IMG/VR virus record: IMGVR_UViG_3300046007_004688
Coordinates: 1 to 35,602 of that record
Reading direction: 5' to 3' (one strand)
DNA: 35,602 nucleotides
Origin: a virus
A program made the translations under genes and the position numbers. Positions within the stretch are counted from its first letter, which is position 1, and every line of letters begins with the position of its first letter. This document shows positions 30,886 to 35,602 of this stretch, one piece after another. The notes beneath the pieces were generated by a model. The model was not told the DNA's origin, made no database searches, and saw nothing but the letters and a program-made list of their open reading frames with translations.

Positions 30886-31434
30886 GTGAAATCCTATTAC
30901 CCTGCAAGACCCGTGGGCGCGGCTGACCCGGCATGGTCGGAAACCTATAAGGATTGGCACATTGAACCCAAGGCGAATGGCTGGCGTGGGTGGTTCGACC
31001 AAAAGCTGGGCATCGCCTACAATCGCCATGGCAAGGTTGCCTCAAATGCTGGCCTTATGCTTGAGCGGTTGGCAAATGCCGGGATCAAGTCTCGCTTCAT
31101 AGACTGCGAGATTATGGGAATGAGGGAGAGGGCAGGGCTAGGAACCATCATTGTGATTGATGCCTTCGACCCAGAAAACCCGAAGCCCTACTCGCAACGG
31201 GTCAAGGAGTTTGAGGAGATCGAACCAGCATCTTTTAGCCTTAAGCAAAATGCTCTTCTTCGGATGCCGCGCCTAGCCCATAAGAAACTAAAGGCAATCT
31301 GGGATGAGATGAACTTTCAGAATCGGGGCGGTCTGGTTTGGGAGGGCTTCGTAATGAAACAAGACGCTCCCTATGAGGCCGTGGAGAACCCGGCTTACTG
31401 CTCCTACTCATGGCACAAGTGGAGGATTCTATGA
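30886..31434 (+). CDS. Minimal ATP-dependent DNA/RNA ligase-like nucleotidyltransferase
   Basis: The 182-residue product carries the core motifs of ligase/capping enzymes: motif I PKANGWRG with Lys29 as the probable AMP acceptor, motif III FIDCEIMG with Glu75, motif IV WEGFVMKQ (Glu153, Lys158) and a motif V-like HKWR (Lys178). Between them lies a VIDAFDPENP segment like the motif IIIa area. The oligonucleotide-binding C-terminal domain of complete ligases is absent. Motif I reads KANG instead of KxDG. It could seal nicks with a partner or have a different nucleotidyltransferase job. GTG start overlapping a GAAATCCTA motif. Confidence 0.75.
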   Translation: MKSYYPARPVGAADPAWSETYKDWHIEPKANGWRGWFDQKLGIAYNRHGKVASNAGLMLERLANAGIKSRFIDCEIMGMRERAGLGTIIVIDAFDPENPKPYSQRVKEFEEIEPASFSLKQNALLRMPRLAHKKLKAIWDEMNFQNRGGLVWEGFVMKQDAPYEAVENPAYCSYSWHKWRIL

Positions 31435-31640
31435 TCGAAGCCCTTTTAATTTTTATCTGCTTCTTTTTGTATTTTGGGGGCAAGGAGCTTCTAAAATACA
31501 TGGCACAACGGGATTACGAGAAGCGGCGGTTTTACTTGCTAGTCGCCGAGGAATTGGATCGGCTGGATAAACTGACGGAGGAAACCAAGCAAGCTGAACG
31601 GCGTTCTCGCAACCCATCAATTTGGGAGATGCGGAACTAA
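31431..31640 (+). CDS. Small membrane protein with cytoplasmic coil (69 aa)
   Basis: N-terminal hydrophobic helix (IEALLIFICFFLYFGGKELL) then a highly charged helix (YMAQRDYEKRRFYLLVAEELDRLDKLTEETKQAERR). GGAGG at 31421-31425 precedes the ATG, which overlaps the ligase-like stop (ATGA). Resembles membrane-anchored coiled-coil proteins of phages; function unknown. Confidence 0.55.
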   Translation: MIEALLIFICFFLYFGGKELLKYMAQRDYEKRRFYLLVAEELDRLDKLTEETKQAERRSRNPSIWEMRN

Positions 31641-31987
31641 TGACTAAATTTGAAATCCTATGGCGGGCGATGAGCGGGCCAAAGCTGACCCCGGAATACC
31701 GCTTCCACCCCACAAGAAAATGGCGGGTGGACTGGTGGCACGAATCGGGTGTAGCGATTGAAATTGAGGGATCGGTTTGGACAAGGGGAAGGCATACCAG
31801 AGGCTCCGGCTTTTTGGCCGATATGCAAAAATATAATGCTCTAGCAGAGCGAGGCATCTTGCTTTTTCGCATACCCGCCCACCAGATAACCCTTCAATGG
31901 CTTGCGCCTATTCATGATACGATTCAGCGGGGAGGATCAATGTCCTACTTGCGCCTAATGAAAGCCCTAGACCATGCCAGCGTTTAG
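31640..31987 (+). CDS. VRR-NUC/PD-(D/E)xK-like nuclease (115 aa)
   Basis: A short nuclease fold: RFHPTRKWRVDWWHESGVAIEIEGSVW contains the D...ExE-type active site (Asp, then EIEG), followed by GRHTRGSGFLADMQKYNALAERGILLFRI with the Lys/Tyr-containing helix. The GRHxRGxGF...DMxKYN layout is typical of small phage nucleases related to Holliday-junction resolvases and VRR-NUC proteins. A role in resolving branched replication intermediates before packaging is inferred. TAATG overlap at the start. Confidence 0.7.
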   Translation: MTKFEILWRAMSGPKLTPEYRFHPTRKWRVDWWHESGVAIEIEGSVWTRGRHTRGSGFLADMQKYNALAERGILLFRIPAHQITLQWLAPIHDTIQRGGSMSYLRLMKALDHASV

Positions 31988-32339
31988 GGAGGAATATTTA
32001 AAAGAGGCGGACGATATGCGCCGCCAAGAACTAACCGATTGGAAGGAAAGGTTGCTTCGAGTTGAGGAGCCTTTTGTTAAAAGTGAGGAGCAAAAAAAGG
32101 CCGAGGAAAAAGCCCATGATGCCGAGTGCCTACAAAACTTTATTAGGCTTGCCCACGATAACCCCGAATGGCATTTGCGGGAAATGGCAAGGGAGCTTGA
32201 GTGGGAAGTGTTTTGCATAATGAATCGCTTTGAATACAGCCACGGATTCAAAAATGGCTTGCCGGGGTATTGGAACTACCGCCAGCTTCACGGAGAGGAA
32301 TGGATGCTGAACACAAGACAAAGACTTCCCAATGAATAA
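31974..32339 (+). CDS. Hypothetical helical protein (121 aa)
   Basis: A helical, highly charged N-terminal half (coiled-coil-like REEYLKEADDMRRQEL, then KSEEQKKAEEKAHDAE) and a C-terminal half rich in aromatics (WHLREMARELEWEVFCIMNRFEYSHGF). It overlaps the nuclease gene by 14 bases. Function not recognised; it might be a helicase-accessory or packaging factor. Confidence 0.5.
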   Translation: MPAFREEYLKEADDMRRQELTDWKERLLRVEEPFVKSEEQKKAEEKAHDAECLQNFIRLAHDNPEWHLREMARELEWEVFCIMNRFEYSHGFKNGLPGYWNYRQLHGEEWMLNTRQRLPNE

Positions 32340-32354
32340 CCAAGAAAGGAACAC

Positions 32355-33128
32355 ATGAACGACACACAATTAGCAACAACCGAAACTCAAATTGCCGATC
32401 CAGTGGTTCGGCACAAAACAAACCTAGCCCTTGCCAAAGCCGTAAGGGACTCGGTTGAACAGGAAACAATCGAGGTCATGGGGCATCGCTACATCAAAAA
32501 CCCCGGCTGGCTTATCATGGCCGGAGCCGCTGGCTATGTTGTCAGCGGCGGCGAGGTCAAGCGGGAGGGTGATGGATTCATAGCTAAAGCCTACCTTCGC
32601 CGATCCGATAATGGCGTAATCGTGGCAGAGGCCGAGGGCTTCTGTTCCAAGGATGAGAAGCGATGGAAACACGCCGATGAATATGCAGTTCGGTCAATGG
32701 CACAAACACGGGCGGCTTCCAAGGTTTGTAAAATGGCCTTGGCCGCTTGCGTTCCGCTGATGGGGATTAAAAACCTATCGGCAACCCCAGCCGATGAAGT
32801 TCCTCCGGGTGGATTCCAAGATATAAACACGGACAAATACGAAGAGCCAACGGCGGCAGAGGTCAAAGAAATAACTGCCCAGTTGGTCGAGGAAAAGAAA
32901 ACCAAGGATTCCGAGGTCAAGGACATGACGGTGGGGTTTGGTAAATATAAAGGCCAGACCGTCCGGCAAATCGCAAGGTCATCGGAAGGCTTTAGCTGGC
33001 TGATGTGGTTGAGCGAACAACCGCTAAAGAACGCCCCAGACGGGCAACCCTATAAAAAGGATGTTGCCTTGCGGGCAATAATCAAGTCCGTCATCGAGGA
33101 GGATCGCAAAGATGAAATCCCATTCTGA
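32355..33128 (+). CDS. Two-domain DNA-metabolism protein with ExoX-C-like end (257 aa)
   Basis: The N-terminal domain (1-150) carries GHRYIKNPGWLIMAGAAGY, AYLRRSDNGVIVAEAEGFC and SMAQTRAASKVCKMALAACV, a pattern I recall from uncharacterised phage proteins of DNA-metabolism loci. After an acidic linker (about 150-190), MTVGFGKYKGQTVRQIA and GFSWLMWLSEQ match the ExoX C-terminal-like module (DUF3820 type) that assists nuclease or helicase partners. It is likely a recombination or single-strand DNA accessory factor. AAGAAAGGA precedes the ATG. It overlaps the next gene by 17 bases. Confidence 0.7.
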   Translation: MNDTQLATTETQIADPVVRHKTNLALAKAVRDSVEQETIEVMGHRYIKNPGWLIMAGAAGYVVSGGEVKREGDGFIAKAYLRRSDNGVIVAEAEGFCSKDEKRWKHADEYAVRSMAQTRAASKVCKMALAACVPLMGIKNLSATPADEVPPGGFQDINTDKYEEPTAAEVKEITAQLVEEKKTKDSEVKDMTVGFGKYKGQTVRQIARSSEGFSWLMWLSEQPLKNAPDGQPYKKDVALRAIIKSVIEEDRKDEIPF

Positions 33129-33336
33129 GGAAACATCCTCAAGCATATCCATGTCTTACGCCAACCAGACCGCCCAAATGCTAAAGGAGTATGGCGCACA
33201 AGTTGCGGCTCTTGAAAGGGAGCGTTGCGCCATGCTCATAGACCAACTGCGGGACGGAACGGAGGATCAAGTGCAAAAGGACTTGTTCCAAGATGCGGCC
33301 ACAGCAATTAGGAGATCGCCCTATGTCCGCCTATGA
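33112..33336 (+). CDS. Small hypothetical protein (74 aa)
   Basis: An amphipathic helix protein (MLKEYGAQVAALERERCAMLIDQLRDG, then VQKDLFQDAATAIR). Its ATG overlaps the end of the previous gene; GAGGAGG about 9 bases upstream supports it. Function not recognised. Confidence 0.5.
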   Translation: MKSHSEETSSSISMSYANQTAQMLKEYGAQVAALERERCAMLIDQLRDGTEDQVQKDLFQDAATAIRRSPYVRL

Positions 33337-33541
33337 TGTCGAGGTTCCAAGGACAAAATTCAGCCTAATCGAATGGAGGAAACCACATGATAGACCGAAG
33401 GAAAATGATCGAGTTCTTATTATTATTGGAAACGATGTGCTGGCGGCTCGCTACACTCACGGTACTTTTTATGCAAATAATTGGACAAGGGCTGAGGCAG
33501 TTGTTGGCTGGTCGGCGTGGCCGAAGGCTCCTGTCGCATAG
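33323..33541 (+). CDS. DUF551-like small protein (72 aa)
   Basis: Pattern SLIEWRKPHDRPKENDRVLIIIGN, then AARYTHGTFYAN and VVGWSAWPKAPV resembles DUF551-type phage proteins (a strand-rich module ending in a W-x-x-P motif). I assume the start at 33323, with GGAGA upstream, rather than an in-frame ATG at 33293 that lies within the preceding gene. The function of DUF551 is unknown. Confidence 0.6.
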   Translation: MSAYDVEVPRTKFSLIEWRKPHDRPKENDRVLIIIGNDVLAARYTHGTFYANNWTRAEAVVGWSAWPKAPVA

Positions 33542-33549
33542 GGAAATTT

Positions 33550-33693
33550 ATGCTCGAAACATTCTTAAATACTGGCAAGAAGATGGTGGAAATAGGCTTG
33601 GCCGTGGGCTTTATATTGGGCGGGTTGGTCGCCATTATTCTCACCGCCGCCTTCGTGTCGGGCAAAGTTAGGAGGTTTTGGAATGAGCGTTAA
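33550..33693 (+). CDS. Small membrane protein (47 aa)
   Basis: Begins MLETFLNTGKKMVEIG, then a hydrophobic helix LAVGFILGGLVAIILTAAFV, and a basic tail SGKVRRFWNER. It overlaps the next gene by 11 bases, and its own end contains the AGGAGG ribosome site of that gene. Function unknown. Confidence 0.55.
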   Translation: MLETFLNTGKKMVEIGLAVGFILGGLVAIILTAAFVSGKVRRFWNER

Positions 33694-33892
33694 AAGATTA
33701 ACCTATTTGAAACAACTGCTTCGTTACACAACGGCGAGGCTTAAAGAAATGCAGAAGGAATGGAGCCACGCCCAGCATAAATCCTATAAGGATGTTTTGC
33801 ACCATGCCGACCTTGCGGAAGTCATGGCAAAAGAACTCCTAGAACGGGCCAAGAAATACCAAAAGCGTGATTTGGAGAACGGCAAAAAGTGA
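33683..33892 (+). CDS. Small basic helical protein (69 aa)
   Basis: Helical and basic: LTYLKQLLRYTTARLKEMQKEW and MAKELLERAKKYQKRDLENGKK. AGGAGG at 33670-33675 is a strong ribosome site. The stop overlaps the GTG of the initiator gene (GTGA at 33889-33892), so the two are translationally coupled; it might be a replication cofactor. Not recognised. Confidence 0.5.
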   Translation: MSVKRLTYLKQLLRYTTARLKEMQKEWSHAQHKSYKDVLHHADLAEVMAKELLERAKKYQKRDLENGKK

Positions 33893-34632
33893 AGTTGCCT
33901 TGGCTAAAGTTCTATCCTAGCGACTGGCTTTCGGATGAAGCGTTGCGAGGTTGCACCCCGGCGGCAAGGGGTCTTTGGGTCGATATGATTTGCCTTATGG
34001 CAAAATCAAAAAGGCACGGCTATTTGTTGGCTGGGGATAAGGCGATGACGGCTGAACACTTAGCCCGAATTTTCGGTCAAAGCCTTGAAACCACATCCGA
34101 GTTACTTGTCGAGTTGGCGCAAGCTGGCGTGTATTCGATGGACGATGACACCATCTTTTCACGCCGAATGGTGAAGGACGAAGGAGGCCGCAAGTCAAAC
34201 AGGGATAGGGTTTTGCGCTGGCGTAACGCAAATGTAACGCCCGTGAAACGCTTTTGTAATGGAAATGTAACGCCTCAGAAGCCAGAGGCTAGAAGCCAGA
34301 GGCTAGAAAGAGAGAGAGGCGCACAAGTGCGCCCCACGCTCGCACAATGGTCGGATTACGCAAAGAGCATCGGATGGGTAGGCAAGGATGTTCAAGGAGC
34401 CTTCGACCATTATGAGGCTAACGGTTGGAAGGTCGGAGGTCGTGCGCCCGTCAAGAACTGGCAAGCCGCCGCCCGAAACTGCTTTCGCAGAAACCAACAC
34501 ACACAACCGAAAGGAACACAAACCATGCAACCAAAACCACAAATCAAATCATCGTGCGAGTCTGCGCCCCTTTATCGGGTGATGGGCTTTAGCTGTTATG
34601 CGGATTGGCAGAAGGCGGGGTTCCCATCATGA
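33889..34632 (+). CDS. Phage replication initiator, DUF1376-type
   Basis: A 247-residue protein. The N-terminal domain (LPWLKFYPSDWLSDEALRGC, ARGLWVDMICLMAKS, then LARIFGQSLETTSELLVELAQAGV) is the DUF1376 winged-helix pattern seen in phage replication proteins, similar in role to lambda O. A low-complexity linker (about 112-145) is encoded by an 11-bp phased repeat and a 14-bp duplication. The C-terminal part carries a helicase-loader-like patch (WKVGGRAPVKNWQAAARNCFRRN). It likely binds the origin and recruits helicase. GTG start. Confidence 0.75.
   Translation: MKLPWLKFYPSDWLSDEALRGCTPAARGLWVDMICLMAKSKRHGYLLAGDKAMTAEHLARIFGQSLETTSELLVELAQAGVYSMDDDTIFSRRMVKDEGGRKSNRDRVLRWRNANVTPVKRFCNGNVTPQKPEARSQRLERERGAQVRPTLAQWSDYAKSIGWVGKDVQGAFDHYEANGWKVGGRAPVKNWQAAARNCFRRNQHTQPKGTQTMQPKPQIKSSCESAPLYRVMGFSCYADWQKAGFPS
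34223..34277 (+). repeat. Iteron-like array of five 11-bp units, candidate replication origin
   Basis: Units at 34223, 34234, 34245, 34256 and 34267, each 11 bases apart: GTAACGCAAAT, GTAACGCCCGT, GAAACGCTTTT, GTAATGGAAAT, GTAACGCCTCA. Three contain exact GTAACGC; the other two differ at one and at two or more bases. Because 11 is not a multiple of three, the repeat is not a protein repeat and is spaced about one DNA helical turn. It lies in the initiator gene, as the lambda origin does in gene O. Confidence 0.65.
34277..34304 (+). repeat. Tandem 14-bp duplication next to the iteron array
   Basis: AGAAGCCAGAGGCT occurs twice head-to-tail (34277-34290 and 34291-34304). The unit length is not a multiple of three, so the reading frame changes between copies. 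It may be part of the candidate origin or a simple slippage product. Confidence 0.6.
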
Positions 34633-35177
34633 GCCTCTATAAAGCCTTTAATGCGACTGCGGAACGAGGCTTTGTGCCTTACCGCAGAACAACCCCCGCC
34701 TACAAAACCTTGGCCGAGGAAGCCAAAGAATTTGAATATACCCAGACAATCCCCAAGAAACTCAAAGACCTTGAGGAACGGATCGAGAACATCGAAACCA
34801 CCTTGTCTTTAATGCGCCAAGCCAAGGACAACGACCCAGTAAAAGCCTATCTTGAGCCGATTGCGTCTAGAATAGCCCAAATTGAAGCGCAAATAGGGCT
34901 AGAAAAGGCCAAGACCAACGGCCAGCTAGACATCCCCAACATCATCGTTCCCGAAGAACTACGGGTTTTAAAGGGCAAATTGGGGAGGTGCAACAATCGT
35001 AAATACGAAATCGTGAAGCGCAGATGGGCATTGTGGAAGGCTCAATATGAGGCTGGCATACCGATGAACACGATTGCAAGAGCTTGGAACTGCGATCACG
35101 GAACGATTGCCTACGCACGGGCAAACAAATGGAAGGCATCACCGGGTTGGGGTCGGGCAAAGAGGAATCACAAATGA
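34629..35177 (+). CDS. Coiled-coil protein with DnaA-domain-IV-like helix-turn-helix (182 aa)
   Basis: The N-terminal segment has LEERIENIETTLSLMRQ and a further coil; the C-terminal half ends with KYEIVKRRWALWKAQYEAGI, then PMNTIARAWNCDHGTIAYARANKW, a helix-turn-helix with a DHG-T pattern reminiscent of the DnaA C-terminal DNA-binding domain (DHTTV). It follows the initiator gene with an ATGA overlap. I infer an origin-binding or regulatory role. An in-frame ATG at 34605 is rejected since it lies inside the initiator. Confidence 0.6.
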   Translation: MSLYKAFNATAERGFVPYRRTTPAYKTLAEEAKEFEYTQTIPKKLKDLEERIENIETTLSLMRQAKDNDPVKAYLEPIASRIAQIEAQIGLEKAKTNGQLDIPNIIVPEELRVLKGKLGRCNNRKYEIVKRRWALWKAQYEAGIPMNTIARAWNCDHGTIAYARANKWKASPGWGRAKRNHK

Positions 35178-35446
35178 GCTTCCATTTTGCCTCACAACTC
35201 ACAATGGACTTTGTGGAGCCATCCACAACGCACCATCCAAACAAACCATTAGGCTCAAAACAATGCCAACAAGTGCTTTCTCATTTGCAAAGTGGCAAGC
35301 CCATTACGGCACTTGAGGCGTTGAGGCTCTACGGAATATTCCGGCTGGCATCTCGCATCCATGACCTAAAAAAGCACGGCATCGAGGTCAAGGTGCGGGA
35401 TGTCTCCACGGAGAACGGCAAAAAGATTGCCCAATACTATCTTTGA
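35174..35446 (+). CDS. HTH_39-type helix-turn-helix protein (90 aa)
   Basis: KQCQQVLSHLQSGKPITALEALRLY, GIFRLASRIHDLKKHGIEV matches the phage HTH_39 pattern, a winged helix with a conserved IxALEAxRxxGixRLAxRIxDL core; the segment near residues 28-70 is the DNA-binding part. It probably regulates an operon or binds origin DNA. The ATG at 35174 overlaps the previous stop; a longer in-frame start at 35084 overlaps coding sequence and is less likely. Confidence 0.75.
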   Translation: MSFHFASQLTMDFVEPSTTHHPNKPLGSKQCQQVLSHLQSGKPITALEALRLYGIFRLASRIHDLKKHGIEVKVRDVSTENGKKIAQYYL

Positions 35447-35602
35447 AAGCCCACCAAAGAATTGTTAGGGAGCTGAAGGAAAAGACTTCAGCCGGAGATA
35501 ATCTCTTTGGATCATGGTGGGAGTCTGTAAATATAGACATCAAAAACGCGGAGCTAAAAGAAACAGACCTTTCAACCGCCGCTCAAGTCATTAAGGAATA
35601 TC
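35443..35602 (+). CDS. Partial gene cut by the window end, possibly Mom/GNAT-like
   Basis: A TTG start at 35443 overlaps the preceding stop and opens a frame that runs off the window: KAHQRIVRELKEKTSAGDN, then LFGSWWESVNIDIKNAELK, and an AAQVIKEY. I recall this layout from phage proteins of the Mom/GNAT type (DNA adenine modification or acetyltransferase), but only 53 codons are visible and no catalytic motif can be checked. The start codon TTG is inferred from overlap. Confidence 0.4.
   Translation, partial: MKAHQRIVRELKEKTSAGDNLFGSWWESVNIDIKNAELKETDLSTAAQVIKEY

Noticed and set aside
1-35602. tRNA genes, CRISPR arrays, insertion sequences, integrase or attachment sites
   Set aside because: None was seen by eye. 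A tRNA scan would be needed to exclude tRNAs with certainty.

Overview
This window is a densely packed stretch of a tailed double-stranded DNA bacteriophage or prophage genome with a long, siphovirus-like tail. Every convincing gene is on the + strand, and many neighbours overlap by ATGA, GTGA or TAATG. I saw no integrase, attachment site, rRNA, tRNA or CRISPR array. The host cannot be named. A lipoprotein paired with a spanin-like partner, and a GT9/heptosyltransferase-like protein, make a Gram-negative host likely. Base composition is uneven: the capsid genes are GC-richer than the left end and the glycosyltransferase cassette, which suggests a mosaic history.

Layout: (1) 1-2242: two small unknown genes, a ParB-like nuclease-fold protein and a TET-associated-type glycosyltransferase (TAGT), the latter two suggesting glycosylated, hypermodified phage DNA. 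(2) 2252-10876: lambda-style packaging and head module: small terminase, a 23-residue membrane microprotein, HNH-like protein, GpA-type large terminase, gpW-like joiner, a portal with a very long C-terminal extension, capsid protease with an in-frame nested scaffold start, decoration protein and major capsid protein. (3) 10899-11051: a 16-bp stem-loop terminator whose arms and loop also hold the ribosome site and start codon of a small lipoprotein. (4) 11089-15458: a cassette of four glycosyltransferase-like genes, one FkbM-like methyltransferase and one small unknown gene, sitting inside the virion module. (5) 15475-16700: head-tail completion genes, two of them tandem paralogues. (6) 16719-20411: a fibre/adhesin cassette with GC-rich repeats, four microgenes and an XhlA-like membrane protein. 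(7) 20447-28013: tail module, including a gpG/gpGT pair with a GGGAAAC slippery site and hairpin, a tape measure protein and tail-tip genes. (8) 28035-29107: lysis cassette (holin-like, overlapping spanin-like pair, M15-type endopeptidase).

(9) 29112-33693: small accessory and DNA-metabolism genes: metallophosphoesterase, minimal ligase-like nucleotidyltransferase, VRR-NUC-like nuclease, a two-domain protein with an ExoX-C-like end, and several membrane microproteins. (10) 33889-35602: replication and regulatory genes: a DUF1376-type initiator whose gene contains an 11-bp phased iteron-like array (candidate origin), a coiled-coil protein with a DnaA-domain-IV-like helix-turn-helix, an HTH_39-type protein, and the start of a gene cut by the window edge.

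The most interesting features are the two sugar systems (TAGT/ParB and the virion-embedded cassette), the frameshift site, the iteron array, the terminator that covers a start codon, and a recurring TTGACATA signal just upstream of several structural-gene starts. All family assignments come from reading motifs by eye; no database search was run.
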